From Flavobacteriales bacterium (GTDB taxonomy: Bacteria > Bacteroidota > Bacteroidia > Flavobacteriales_F > PHOS-HE28), in assembly GCA_016700415.1 (NCBI GenBank), contig CP065018.1, positions 2,424,001-2,488,000 of the forward strand: a stretch of DNA of 64,000 nt, in the 5' to 3' direction. Every line of letters begins with the position of its first letter. Position 1 is the stretch's first letter. Below are positions 24,767 through 33,375 of the stretch, piece after piece. Under the pieces are notes generated by a model, which was not told the origin of the DNA, searched no databases, and worked only from the letters and a program-made list of their open reading frames with translations. Made by a program: the position numbers and the translations under genes.

Positions 24767-25617
24767 AAACCCCGAAGAAGACAATGAAGAAACAGACCTT
24801 GCCCTTGCTCACCCTTCTGCTGCTGGCCGCCTGCGGCAACCCTCCCCAGGATACACCACCGCCACCGCCACCTATGGATACTACGGCTGCTGTGCCTACT
24901 GAGCGGCCCGACGTAGTGGCTCCCTCAGATGCCACTATAAAACTCGTAGCCGCTCCTCCGGCGACCCAGTTCCCGGACGCGGACCTGAAATTGGACACGC
25001 TCATCCCGAACAACAAGAAAATGGATGCGGAGTACAAGTTCACGGTGAACGGATTCGAGCTGAAGGCCCAGACACCCGACGCCGGAACGCGCGGCTGTGC
25101 CAACAGCAAGGATGGGCAGCACATCCACTTCATCCTCAACAACGCACCCTACAAGGCCGAATACAATTCGGACTTCACAGAGAAGGCGAACCCCGGCCGG
25201 AACGTGGCCCTCTGCTTCCTAAGCCGCAGCTATCACGAAAGCCTGAAGAACAACAAGGCCGTGGTGGTGAAGGAGTTCACCATGCCGGGAAAGGACTCGT
25301 TGATCGCCGGCGATGTCACCAAAGACCCCACCCTCTTCTACAGCCGACCTAAGGGCGATTACAAGCAGTTGGACGGCGACAAAATGCTGCTGGACTTCTA
25401 CTTGCTGAACACCGACCTCACAGACAAGGGTTACAGCGTACGCGCTACCATCGACGGGAAGGTATGGACGATCAACAAGTGGGACGCCTACTTCATCGAG
25501 GGCCTCGAACTGGGCAAGCACACCGTTCGCTTGGAGCTGGTGGACGGCAACGGGACGTTGGTGCCCGGCCCCTTCAATGACAGCGGCGTACGCGAGTTCA
25601 ACTACTTGGGCAGCTAA
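24763..25617 (+). CDS. Lipoprotein of unknown function (284 aa)
   Basis: The protein has a lipoprotein signal peptide (LPLLTLLLLAACGN, Cys at about 24), then a Pro/Thr-rich linker (DTPPPPPPMDTTAAVPTERPD). Two beta-sandwich-like halves follow, one with KFTVNGFELKAQTPDAGTR...GQHIHFILNNAPYKA and one with GKHTVRLELVDGNGTLVPGPFNDSG, the latter resembling small Ig-like or DUF4399-type folds. Translation may start at 24763 or 24784. It is coupled to the biotin carrier gene and ends before a strong bidirectional terminator. I do not recognise a function. Confidence 0.7.
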   Translation: MKTPKKTMKKQTLPLLTLLLLAACGNPPQDTPPPPPPMDTTAAVPTERPDVVAPSDATIKLVAAPPATQFPDADLKLDTLIPNNKKMDAEYKFTVNGFELKAQTPDAGTRGCANSKDGQHIHFILNNAPYKAEYNSDFTEKANPGRNVALCFLSRSYHESLKNNKAVVVKEFTMPGKDSLIAGDVTKDPTLFYSRPKGDYKQLDGDKMLLDFYLLNTDLTDKGYSVRATIDGKVWTINKWDAYFIEGLELGKHTVRLELVDGNGTLVPGPFNDSGVREFNYLGS

Positions 25618-25638
25618 GCATAGCGCTTCAACAAGAAG

Positions 25639-25678
25639 AAATCCCCCTTCCCGACCACGTGGTCGGGAAGGGGGATTT
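25639..25678. terminator. Bidirectional terminator, 40-bp perfect palindrome
   Basis: The arm AAATCCCCCTTCCCGACCAC is followed at once by its exact reverse complement, between two convergent lipoprotein genes. The arm ends give A-runs and T-runs on both strands, so it can stop transcription in both directions. Confidence 0.85.
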
Positions 25679-25690
25679 TCATTACAGGGT

Positions 25691-26233
25691 TCACTTCAGG
25701 CGCTTGCAGCGGACGTACAGCGAATCATGCCGGATGAGGTTGCCGATCTGCGCCGCCGGATCTGTAAAAGCCGCACGAGGTCCACAATCGCAGAGGTCCG
25801 TCAACGGGTCGCGGTCCGTGATGGCCGCATCCAGTTCGGCCAATGATGGTGCGTTCTCCAAAGCGGCGTACTCCGCATAGGTCATCCTCAGGAAGGCCAC
25901 GTTCATTCCGATACCCCTTCGGTCCAACAGCCAACCATTTTCCAACTTCACGGGTACGGACAAGCCATCGCTGGTCCGCAGGTCCTTGGGGTGGGGATAG
26001 GAGAGGATGGTCTTTCGGTCCGCGGAGAGCATGATCGGGACCTGATCATGGAGATCCGACTTGGTGCGGTACACGAGCACGTGGGCGGTGGCGGCCACCC
26101 CCGTCGCGGAGGCCTGGGAAAGTTGGCCTGCACCGGCGACCGGACCGGTGGCGGCCGTTGTTTGGGCAGCATCCTTCTTTCCGCAGCAACCAGCGGAAAG
26201 CAATACCACGAGTGTGATCAATGGTCGATTCAT
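25691..26233 (-). CDS. Lipoprotein of unknown function (180 aa)
   Basis: The product has a lipoprotein signal (LITLVVLLSAGC, Cys at about 16), then a short Ala/Thr/Gly-rich linker. The conserved part is HVLVYRTKSDLHDQVPIMLSADRKTILSYPHPKDLRTSD...LENGWLLDRRGIGMNVAFLRMTYAEYAAL, ending with a cysteine-containing TDLCDCGPR. I recognise this layout as a conserved Bacteroidota lipoprotein but no function is assigned. It follows the C10 peptidase gene with a 4-base overlap, so the two may be co-expressed. Confidence 0.65.
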   Translation of the reverse strand: MNRPLITLVVLLSAGCCGKKDAAQTTAATGPVAGAGQLSQASATGVAATAHVLVYRTKSDLHDQVPIMLSADRKTILSYPHPKDLRTSDGLSVPVKLENGWLLDRRGIGMNVAFLRMTYAEYAALENAPSLAELDAAITDRDPLTDLCDCGPRAAFTDPAAQIGNLIRHDSLYVRCKRLK

Positions 26234-28881
26234 CGGGCGATGATCAAACGTTCGTTGCGCACGCCCTTATCGGTGCCCATGCGTAGGAGGTAGGCACCTT
26301 CGGGCACGGCGGACACATCCACGATGGCCTGATCACGTAGGCCAGTGAACGTCCCCTTGTCCAACACTGTCCTTCCTTGCATGTCGACCAGTTGCACGCT
26401 CTCCAGTGTTCCCGGGAAGCCGCTTAGGTCGATGGTGAGCTTATCCTTTGCCGGGTTGGGGTGCACTGCGATCGCCCCAAGGGCCGGATCTTCATCAATG
26501 CCCACGTTGGCACCGCGCAGAATATGGAGGTCCAGCAGATATGTGCCCATTCCTCCTGCGAAGTATGGGGCCACCTGGAACCAGACCGTGCCACCACCAT
26601 ACACCACGATGTTCCCGGGCATCACGTCGTCATACGCCGAGGACCAGGAGTTGCCGTCCGCGGACCAGGCCCAGACACCGTCCAGCGAGTAGCTGTTCCC
26701 ATTGCCGCTGTTCCAAGAGTCGTGGATGCGTGCCGTGATCGCATAGTTGTTGCCCCCTGGCAGCACCACCTTGTAGAAGTCCTGATCGGTCTCGTTGTGC
26801 AGGTTGGATCCCGGGGTGCTCACCGTGGCGCTGTTACCGGAGAAATTCACCGGCAGGGAATAAGCCTGACCGGCATTGTTGTTCACCTCGTACGGGTCGC
26901 CTTGGATGGGGGCAGCGGTAACGGTTACAAAGACGGGATTGGCGAAATAGCTGGAACCCGTGAGCTGCCATCCCGAATTGTTCGGATTGTGCTGCGCCGC
27001 CAACAAATAGGTACCGGGCGGTACCGTGACGCTCACGGGTCCGAAGGTGAGGTACGGGGCAAGATAGGAGTATCCGCTCGGCAGCCCGTTCGTCTCGTTC
27101 AGCACGCCGACATCCTGCGCCCAGGATCCGTCCAAGTTGTAGAGGGCCACACCGTATTGGCCGACGAAGGTGGCCGCCCCGTCGTTCTCCACGTTCAGGT
27201 TCACCGAGATCTGCCCTCCTTGCGTCAATGAGGTGCCGGGCGTTACGGTGATGGCGTTTGCGATCTCGATGTCATTCGGGTTGATCACGCTCACCGGGGT
27301 CAGGTTGGTATAGCCGCCATTGTCCGCCACGAGCACCCATTCACCGCCGGTGGGCCGGTAGAGGATCGCGATCACATAGTCGCCCGGCAGCATGCTGAAC
27401 AGACCGGTGGTGGTGAACTGGATGTCGTTGTTGTAGGCGTAACCGGCCGGCAGGTTGTTGCCATCGAGCTCCTGAACGAAGCCATAGAAGTTGCTCGACG
27501 CGTCGAACACCGCGGCGGCATAATCACCACTGAACGCGGAGGTGCCATTGTTCACGATGTTGGTGGAGACGGTAAAGCCTTGGCCATAGTACAGTGTGGA
27601 AGAGGTCGGGCTCACGTAGTTATACAGTGCCAACGTGCTCAACTGGCCGGTCCCTCCTCCACCGCCGCCGCCTGTCGCGGGCTTGATGCCGATGATCGCT
27701 TCCTGGCCGCTGTTATAGCCGCCATCGCCGCCACCGGTCCCGGTGGACCCCGGGTTGAGGGCGCCTACGGTGAAATAGCCGTTCACCTGTCCGCCCCATC
27801 CCCAGTTGAAGTGGAAGTAATTGCTGTCATCGTAGCCATCACAGACGAAGCAGTGCCCACCGCCTGAACCAAAGCCGTCGTAGATGATCGGTCGGCTCGC
27901 GTCCAGCTCGGTCTTGAGCAGGTTGGTCCACTGCTGCTCGCTGTAATTGTCGCGTGCAATGCCCTGCATGCCCTGGTCATAGCCGAAGTAGGTCCTCAGG
28001 GCGAATTCCGCATTATTCTCAGTACCGGGGCTGTGGCTGCTGATCACCCAGGCACCGCTCACCTGTGGGGTGTAATTCATGTCCACGCCCACGCCGCAGT
28101 GGTACATCAAGGTGGCCACGGCGTTGTTAGGGCCGCTCACCGTGTTGGGCATGGCGGTCCAGTTATAGGTGGTGGCCCCGAAGTTTGCCGAAAGCGTGCC
28201 GTAGTGCGGCTCGTTGTAGGAATGAAGGCCAGCTCCCTGTGCAGGGTGGTTATGGTACTTCATCACCTGCGCCATCGCGGTAGCCACGCATCCGGTCACG
28301 GACCCGCCGGGGCACATCGCGTTCACGTTGGGCGACTGGTCCCACATCGTCTGTACCAATGGGTTCACGCCTTCGGTGTCACGGTCGGCATGCACACCGC
28401 TGATGGCCTCCTGCCACGCCACGGCAACCGCTTGTACCGCAGGGCCTTCCGCCTCGATCGCCGCTTGGATCTCCCCGGCATAGCCCTCGAGCCACTTCGC
28501 CACGTTCTGCGCCAAGCTGCCCGATGGGAAAGCCCGCTCCGTGGAATAACCGAGCACCGGCATCACCAGATCATCACCGGACACGATCACGAAGCCCTGG
28601 CCTTCGGCGTTGAACACACGGAAGTAGACCGGAGCAGCGGACTGCCCGGAAGCACTACCGGTCTTCGTGTACACCAGTTGCAGATCGGAGCTTCGCGTGG
28701 CCAAGAACGAGGCGCTGCGCTCACGAAGAACATGGACCGCAACGTCGCGGGCGGTGCTTTCACCCACCTGTGCCGCCTTGAGCGAACCCGCCCAAATGAG
28801 CGCGATGGCCAAGAGCAAGGCCGCGACCGTGGCGCGGAAACGCTCGATGGGAGGAGGGAACAACGGGGTAAAAGTTCTCAT
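26230..28881 (-). CDS. Secreted C10 (streptopain-like) cysteine peptidase with T9SS sorting domain
   Basis: This 883-residue exported protease has a long N-terminal signal (VAALLLAIALIWAGSLKA), then an inhibitory Spi-type propeptide (about 40-160). The C10 catalytic domain follows, with the active-site Cys in VTGCVATAMAQVMKYHNHP (about 196) and His in GSGGGHCFVCDGYDD (about 341). After it come two beta-sandwich repeats of CARDB type (about 400-660), a PPC-like domain (DPYEVNNNAGQAYSL..DQDFYKVVLPGG) and a type A sorting domain (HPNPAKDKLTIDLSGFPG...LRMGTDKG). Streptopain relatives degrade host or environmental protein. Secretion by the T9SS is expected. Confidence 0.92.
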   Translation of the reverse strand: MRTFTPLFPPPIERFRATVAALLLAIALIWAGSLKAAQVGESTARDVAVHVLRERSASFLATRSSDLQLVYTKTGSASGQSAAPVYFRVFNAEGQGFVIVSGDDLVMPVLGYSTERAFPSGSLAQNVAKWLEGYAGEIQAAIEAEGPAVQAVAVAWQEAISGVHADRDTEGVNPLVQTMWDQSPNVNAMCPGGSVTGCVATAMAQVMKYHNHPAQGAGLHSYNEPHYGTLSANFGATTYNWTAMPNTVSGPNNAVATLMYHCGVGVDMNYTPQVSGAWVISSHSPGTENNAEFALRTYFGYDQGMQGIARDNYSEQQWTNLLKTELDASRPIIYDGFGSGGGHCFVCDGYDDSNYFHFNWGWGGQVNGYFTVGALNPGSTGTGGGDGGYNSGQEAIIGIKPATGGGGGGGTGQLSTLALYNYVSPTSSTLYYGQGFTVSTNIVNNGTSAFSGDYAAAVFDASSNFYGFVQELDGNNLPAGYAYNNDIQFTTTGLFSMLPGDYVIAILYRPTGGEWVLVADNGGYTNLTPVSVINPNDIEIANAITVTPGTSLTQGGQISVNLNVENDGAATFVGQYGVALYNLDGSWAQDVGVLNETNGLPSGYSYLAPYLTFGPVSVTVPPGTYLLAAQHNPNNSGWQLTGSSYFANPVFVTVTAAPIQGDPYEVNNNAGQAYSLPVNFSGNSATVSTPGSNLHNETDQDFYKVVLPGGNNYAITARIHDSWNSGNGNSYSLDGVWAWSADGNSWSSAYDDVMPGNIVVYGGGTVWFQVAPYFAGGMGTYLLDLHILRGANVGIDEDPALGAIAVHPNPAKDKLTIDLSGFPGTLESVQLVDMQGRTVLDKGTFTGLRDQAIVDVSAVPEGAYLLRMGTDKGVRNERLIIAR

Positions 28882-29032
28882 GGTCGGGGGGGGTTGAGGC
28901 CATGTGTTCGGCCACTACAAGGATAATCAAACCCGCTATCACGCACAATACCCAAATATGGGGATACCGGGGGGGTGCCGTTCCCCTTCCAGTACCCTGA
29001 TGGAGGACCTTTTCCCGGTCTGGGCCCCGGCC

Positions 29033-29959
29033 TTAGCCTTCCACGAGCTTAATGTCGAAATCCACGAGGTCCACGAACTGCTGAATGCGCAGGTCGATCT
29101 CTTCCTGGGTGAGTTCCAGCAGGCGCTCCACGCCGAATTTCTCGCAGCAGAAGGACGCCATGGCCGAGCCCACGATGATGGCGCGCTTCATGTTGTTGAA
29201 GCTGTGGTCGCCGCTGCGGGCGAGGTAGCCGATGAAGCCGCCAGCGAAGGTGTCCCCCGCACCGGTCGGGTCAACGACCTCATCGAGCGGCAATGCCGGT
29301 GCGAAGAAGACATTGTTCTTATTGAAGAGCAACGCTCCGTGTTCGCCCTTCTTCACTACGAGGTGTTTCGGGCCCATGCCCATGATCACCTTGGCGGCCT
29401 TCACCAGGCTGTGCTCGCCGCTCAACTGCCGGGCCTCGGAATCGTTGATGGTGAGGATATCCACCCGCTTGATGACCTCCTTGAGCTGGTCCATCGCGCT
29501 GTCCATCCAGAAGTTCATCGTATCCATCACCACAAGCGCGGGTGCATCCACCTGGTCCAGCACCTTCGCCTGCACTTTGGGGTCCAGGTTGCCGAGCATC
29601 AAGTATTCGGTGGCCTTGTACGCATCGTTCAATTCCGGGTCCAGGTCCAGTAACACGTTGAGGCGCGTCTCCAACGTATCGCGCGTGTTCATGTCGTAGT
29701 GGTACTTGCCGCTCCAGAAGAAGCTCTCCTTGCCTTTCAGCACTTCCAGCCCGGCCTGATCGATGCCTCGTGCGCGCATTTTCTCCATCATCTCCACGGG
29801 GAAATCCTCGCCCACCACGCTCACGATGCCCTGGTCCTTCAAGAAGAACGAAGCGGCCAACGAGATATACGTGGCGGCGCCGCCGACCACTTTGTCGGCC
29901 CTGCCGAACGGGGTTTCAATGTTGTCGAAAGCGACGGTTCCAACGGTGACGAGCTTCAT
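29033..29959 (-). CDS. PfkB family carbohydrate/nucleoside kinase
   Basis: This ribokinase-fold kinase has 308 residues (start MKLVTVGTVAFDNIETPFG). The substrate-side signature VVGGAATYISLAASFF and the C-terminal PfkB signature VDPTGAGDTFAGGFIGYLA (catalytic Asp near 232) are clear, as is the MDTMNFWMDSA...ILTINDSEARQLSG segment. Bacteroidota homologues are annotated only as sugar kinase or adenosine-kinase-like; the substrate is not known. The upstream ATG at 30019 would run into the tRNA-Asn promoter region, so the internal start was chosen. Confidence 0.88.
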   Translation of the reverse strand: MKLVTVGTVAFDNIETPFGRADKVVGGAATYISLAASFFLKDQGIVSVVGEDFPVEMMEKMRARGIDQAGLEVLKGKESFFWSGKYHYDMNTRDTLETRLNVLLDLDPELNDAYKATEYLMLGNLDPKVQAKVLDQVDAPALVVMDTMNFWMDSAMDQLKEVIKRVDILTINDSEARQLSGEHSLVKAAKVIMGMGPKHLVVKKGEHGALLFNKNNVFFAPALPLDEVVDPTGAGDTFAGGFIGYLARSGDHSFNNMKRAIIVGSAMASFCCEKFGVERLLELTQEEIDLRIQQFVDLVDFDIKLVEG

Positions 29960-30029
29960 GTTCGTGAGGATGTTTTGGGGCCGCAAAGGTGAAGAAAGCG
30001 CGGGAACTTGTGGGATCACCTACTCTTCC

Positions 30030-30037
30030 TACTTTTG
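30030..30037 (+). promoter_or_regulatory. -7 promoter box of tRNA-Asn (TACTTTTG)
   Basis: TACTTTTG matches TAnnTTTG and lies 27 bp before the mature tRNA-Asn 5' end, a normal leader distance. Confidence 0.5.
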
Positions 30038-30063
30038 CGCTCCCTTTTTCGAAAGGGGTTTCT

Positions 30064-30137
30064 TCCCTGGTAGCTCAGCTGGTTAGAGCACCTGACTGTT
30101 AATCAGGGGGTCGTTGGTTCAAGTCCAACCCGGGGAG
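30064..30137 (+). tRNA. tRNA-Asn (anticodon GTT)
   Basis: The 74-nt gene folds fully: acceptor TCCCTGG/CCGGGGA, discriminator G73, D-arm in TAGCTCAGCTGG, anticodon stem CCTGA/TCAGG around CTGTTAA (anticodon GTT at 30098-30100), and T-arm GTTGG-TTCAAGT-CCAAC. CCA is not encoded. The 3' part from 30120 is repeated exactly at 30504-30554. Confidence 0.95.
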
Positions 30138-30170
30138 CGAGGGGCCTCAGCATAGCGCTGGGGCCTTTTT
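30120..30170 (+). repeat. 51-bp direct repeat, copy 1 (3' end of tRNA-Asn plus terminator)
   Basis: From CAAGTCCAACC of the T-arm to the end of the T5 tract, the sequence is identical to 30504-30554. It includes the last 18 bases of tRNA-Asn and its terminator. Copy spacing is 384 bp, with a GIY-YIG gene remnant between the copies. Confidence 0.95.
30143..30170 (+). terminator. tRNA-Asn terminator
   Basis: GGCCTCAGC and GCTGGGGCC form a 9-bp stem with one G-T pair around a 5-base loop, followed by TTTTT. An exact second copy lies at 30527-30554. Confidence 0.85.
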
Positions 30171-30177
30171 AGCGTAA

Positions 30178-30471
30178 TGCCCCCACTACCTCTAAATCCT
30201 GTACAGCGCTGAGGCCGATCGCTACTACGTTGGCGAAAGTGTGGACCCTGTGGAGCGACCGGGGCAACACAACCAGCACCTTTAAAAAGGTTCTGCCACA
30301 GCCATTGCAGAAGATTGGGTCTTACAGGTCTCAGTACGTTGTGACGACCGCTCTCACGCGCGGCGGATCGAAAAGTGGGTCAAGTCACAGAAAAGCAGGG
30401 CGACGATCAAACGGATCATCGAGGAGGAGAACTACCGAGAGTACCAAGTCGGTAGGTTTAGTGGTCCATAG
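30178..30471 (+). pseudogene. GIY-YIG endonuclease gene, decayed, between tRNA-Asn 3'-end repeats
   Basis: One reading frame encodes a recognisable GIY-YIG domain: PHYL-stop-ILYSAEADRYYVGESVDPVERPGQHNQHL-stop, then KGSATAIAEDWVLQV and RRIEKWVKSQKSRATIK, ending at TAG 30469. ILYS...YYVGES is the GIY-YIG pair, the Arg in VERP and the Glu in RRIEKW sit at the catalytic positions, and the length of about 97 residues fits the single-domain family. Two TAA codons (30193 and 30283) replace positions where a tyrosine is expected. The only nearby ATG (30177) is out of frame by one base at a C5 run. The gene is therefore inactive as sequenced. Confidence 0.82.
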
Positions 30472-30503
30472 TAAGGGGGGCGTTGCCCCGATATATTTCG
30501 GGG

Positions 30504-30554
30504 CAAGTCCAACCCGGGGAGCGAGGGGCCTCAGCATAGCGCTGGGGCCTTTTT
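30504..30554 (+). repeat. 51-bp direct repeat, copy 2 (tRNA-Asn 3' end plus terminator)
   Basis: This is an exact copy of 30120-30170. A small hairpin GCCCCGA-TATATT-TCGGGGC (30485-30504) abuts its left edge. The pair has the layout of att-like duplications made when an element inserts at a tRNA 3' end. Confidence 0.95.
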
Positions 30555-30565
30555 CGTTCAGGGCC

Positions 30566-31696
30566 TCACAGGTCCTTGCCATAGATGCGATAGCGCTTCC
30601 AGATCGTACCCCCCAGCCGTTCCAGTTCTGCACGCATGCGATGGTTCGTTTCCTGCACAAGGTGGCTGTCCATATGGGTGAATCCGCGCTCGTAGGCCTT
30701 GGTCAGCAGCTCGTTCGCCAACAGGCAGGTAAGGCCGCGCCCTTGCAGGTCCGTGCGCACGGCGCCAAGGAAAAGGTCCAGTTGACGCGACCGCCGCATA
30801 GCCCGGAACACATGAATGAAACCGAACGGGAACATCCGCCCATGGGCATGGCGGATACCCTCGCTCATATCCGGCATGGCCACCACGAAGGCCACCGGTT
30901 CATTGCTTTTGTCCACCACCACCTTCACCAGCTCGGGGTCCAGCACCGGCATGTACTGCGCCGCCAGCTTCTTCATCTCCGGTCCGGTCATGGGTACAAA
31001 GCCCAGCAGGTCCTTGTAGCTGGCGTTCACCAAGCTGAATACGGGTATTATCCACGGCTTCAGGTCCTTTCTGGAAGTGAAGGACAGGACGCGGAACTCC
31101 GAACTGCCGGCCAACCGGTCCACAATACGCTGGTAGACCGCAGGAAGCTGGGGCGTGATCTCCGTTCTGTAGGCCACTGCATCAGCGACCTTCGCGTAAC
31201 CCGCACTTTCAATGAGGGCGGGAAGGAATGAAGGATTCGAGGGCGTGGCCAGTACCGGTATGTGCTCGAAGCCTTCCACCTGCGCCCCTTGGGGATCCTT
31301 GTCGCTGAGGCCAAAAGGGCCGATGATGCGGTCCATGCCCAAGCTGCGCGCCCAGTGTTCCACCGCACTGATCAGCGCGGCGCTCACCGCACGGTCATCG
31401 ATCACGTCCAGCTGGTAGAATCGAGCCGTGCGCTCCCCCTGCTGTTGGTTGTGCTCGCTATGCACGATGCCCATGATCCGGCCCACACACCGATCACCGC
31501 GCCAGGCGAGAAATCGCACCACCTCACAACCGGCCAGAGCGTTGTTCTTCCGCGGATCGTGGAACGCCCGCTCATCGGCCCAGATCGGCGGGACATAATT
31601 GGGGCGCTGCCCCGGAAGACGTTCTGGAAGATGGATGTAGCGATGAAGCGCTTTTGGGCCACGCACCTCTTCCACACGGACATGTGTAGACTGCAT
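30566..31696 (-). CDS. GNAT-like protein (376 aa) of unknown substrate
   Basis: The protein starts MQSTHVRVEEVRG (31696). It has an N-terminal GNAT-like half (FYQLDVIDDRAVSAALISAVEHWARSLGMDRIIGPFGLSDKDPQG) and a C-terminal half with acyl-CoA-like features (DLFLGAVRTDLQGRGLTCLLANELLTKAYERGFTHMDSHLV...MRAELERLGGTIWKRYRIYGK). The QGRGL segment resembles the CoA-binding R/Q-x-x-G-x-G/A loop. Bacteroidota homologues are listed as hypothetical or N-acetyltransferases. It is downstream of the class III aminotransferase on the same strand with 83 bp between. Substrate unknown. Confidence 0.72.
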   Translation of the reverse strand: MQSTHVRVEEVRGPKALHRYIHLPERLPGQRPNYVPPIWADERAFHDPRKNNALAGCEVVRFLAWRGDRCVGRIMGIVHSEHNQQQGERTARFYQLDVIDDRAVSAALISAVEHWARSLGMDRIIGPFGLSDKDPQGAQVEGFEHIPVLATPSNPSFLPALIESAGYAKVADAVAYRTEITPQLPAVYQRIVDRLAGSSEFRVLSFTSRKDLKPWIIPVFSLVNASYKDLLGFVPMTGPEMKKLAAQYMPVLDPELVKVVVDKSNEPVAFVVAMPDMSEGIRHAHGRMFPFGFIHVFRAMRRSRQLDLFLGAVRTDLQGRGLTCLLANELLTKAYERGFTHMDSHLVQETNHRMRAELERLGGTIWKRYRIYGKDL

Positions 31697-31779
31697 CCTG
31701 TGGGGTGGATCTGGTCCGGGAGAGTTCTGCCGAATGTTGGCGCGAAGAGGCCTTTTTCGTTGGCTGAAGTCAGTGCGCG

Positions 31780-33132
31780 TCAAACACAAGCTTCATCCGC
31801 GATCTTGATCGCTTTCGAGATGATCTCCAGACCCTCGTCGATCCCCGCTTCATCAATGATCAGTGGCGGAGCGATGAAGATCCAGTTCCAACGGACGAAA
31901 GTGAACATGCCCAGCTCCGCGACCTTGGCGGCCACCTTGTTCATCACGGCCATGTCGTTGGGCCCTGCGTTCCAGGGAGCCATCGGCTCCTTGGTCCCGC
32001 GGTTCTTCACCAGTTCGATACAGCCCAACAGTCCGGTGTTGCGGAAGTCGCCGATGCTCGGGTGTTTTTGCGTCAGCTCAGCCACGCGCTTCTCCATGTA
32101 TTGGCCCATGCGCGCAGCGTTGTCGATCAGGTTCTCATCCTTGTAGACATCGATCACGGCGTTGGCGGCCGCGCAGGCCACGGCGTGTGCACTGTACGTC
32201 AGGCCGATAGGCAGCGGCTTGTCCGCAAAATGCTTCACGATCTCCTCGCGCACGATGATGCCGCCCAACGGGATGTAGCCGCTGGTAAGGCCCTTCGCCA
32301 TGCACAGGATGTCCGGCACCACGCCGTGGTGGTCGATACCGAACCATTTTCCGGTGCGCCCGAAGCCGCTCATCACCTCGTCGCAGATGGTGAGGATGCC
32401 ATATTTGTCCGCGATGGCCTTCACGCCTTTCCAGTAGCCGGGAGGATATTTGATACAGCCGCTGGAGCCGCTTTCGCCCTCCATCAGGATCGCAGCGATG
32501 TGTTCCGGTCCTTCGAACTTCACCACACGCTCCATGTTCGCCAGCGCGCGCTCGGTGCATTCCTCCGGCGTCTTACTGTTCCATGGGCAGCGGTAGAAAT
32601 ACGGGTTCTCCACATGGATGATGTTCGGCACGCCTTGGCTGTCATAGGGCAAGCCGCGCGGGTCACCGCCTGCGGAAAGCGCGCCGTAAGTGGCACCGTG
32701 GTAACTGCGATAGAGCGTGATGATCTTATGCCTGCCGGTGTACAAACGGGCGAGCTTGATCGCGTTCTCGATCGCATCCGCGCCACCGTTGGTGAAGAAA
32801 GTGCGGTTGAGCGTGCCCGGAGTGATCTCACTGAGCGTCTTGCCCAGCTTGCCGCGCGCCTCGGTGATCATGCCAGGGTAGACGTAGCTCACCTCGGCCA
32901 TCTGCTTGGCCACGGCCTCCGCCACTTTCGGGTGCCCATGACCGATGTTCACGTTCATCAGCTGCGAGCTGAAGTCGATGATCTTCCGGCCATCGCGGGT
33001 TTGCAGGTAGATGCCTTTGGCGCGCTCGATATTGAGCGGGTTCAGGCCACTTTGTTTGTTCCACGAGAAGATGGTGTGCTCGAGGTTCTCCTTGAGGATA
33101 TCGGCGGGATTGGTCTTGGTCTGGGTGCTCAT
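31780..33132 (-). CDS. Class III aminotransferase (omega-amino acid:pyruvate type)
   Basis: This 450-residue PLP enzyme transfers an amino group from an omega-amine, for example beta-alanine or taurine. Motifs are TFFTNGGADAIENAIKLARLYTGRHKII, YRSYHGATYGALSAGGD, ICDEVMSGFGRTGKWFGIDHHGVVPDILCMAKGLTSGY (PLP lysine in AKG, about 281) and LTYSAHAVACAAANAVIDV. mmsA lies nearby on the same strand, which suggests a route from beta-alanine to malonate semialdehyde to acetyl-CoA. A hicBA pair and a small lipoprotein gene lie between them. The substrate is inferred from context only. Confidence 0.87.
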   Translation of the reverse strand: MSTQTKTNPADILKENLEHTIFSWNKQSGLNPLNIERAKGIYLQTRDGRKIIDFSSQLMNVNIGHGHPKVAEAVAKQMAEVSYVYPGMITEARGKLGKTLSEITPGTLNRTFFTNGGADAIENAIKLARLYTGRHKIITLYRSYHGATYGALSAGGDPRGLPYDSQGVPNIIHVENPYFYRCPWNSKTPEECTERALANMERVVKFEGPEHIAAILMEGESGSSGCIKYPPGYWKGVKAIADKYGILTICDEVMSGFGRTGKWFGIDHHGVVPDILCMAKGLTSGYIPLGGIIVREEIVKHFADKPLPIGLTYSAHAVACAAANAVIDVYKDENLIDNAARMGQYMEKRVAELTQKHPSIGDFRNTGLLGCIELVKNRGTKEPMAPWNAGPNDMAVMNKVAAKVAELGMFTFVRWNWIFIAPPLIIDEAGIDEGLEIISKAIKIADEACV

Positions 33133-33141
33133 CAGGTTGTT

Positions 33142-33375
33142 TCAATCTTGGGTCGCAGCGCGAACGAACTCGTCCGGTATCGCTTGTATTTCATTCAGGA
33201 TCTTCCGGATCAACGGCCTGCTGATGTCCTGGCCCTTATGATGAGGAAGTGTAGTGTAGCGCCCATCAGGATGTCGGTAGAAAACATGACTCCCTTTCTG
33301 TCGCACGACCTGGAAGCCCCATCTGAGCAGGATGCGTTCAAATGTCCTTGCATCCACGATCGGCAATTTGCTCAT
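33142..33375 (-). CDS. hicA: HicA family toxin (mRNA interferase)
   Basis: HicA toxins are small double-stranded-RNA-binding-fold RNases that cleave mRNA. The 77-residue protein starts MSKLPIVDARTFERILLRWGF and has the catalytic histidine His30 in RQKGSHVFYRHPDG, the TTLPHHKGQDISRPLIRKILNEI core and the family length. It overlaps the upstream antitoxin gene by 4 bases, the usual hicB-hicA order here. Confidence 0.93.
   Translation of the reverse strand: MSKLPIVDARTFERILLRWGFQVVRQKGSHVFYRHPDGRYTTLPHHKGQDISRPLIRKILNEIQAIPDEFVRAATQD

Noticed and set aside
30120..30554. Attachment sites of a classical genomic island
   Set aside because: Only 333 bp lie between the repeats and no integrase is visible; the GIY-YIG remnant explains the content better, although excision of a larger island cannot be fully ruled out.
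30230..31231. Long plus-strand open frame across the tRNA-end repeat
   Set aside because: It is antisense to the GNAT-like gene, crosses a terminator and the GIY-YIG remnant in another frame, and has no protein-like features.
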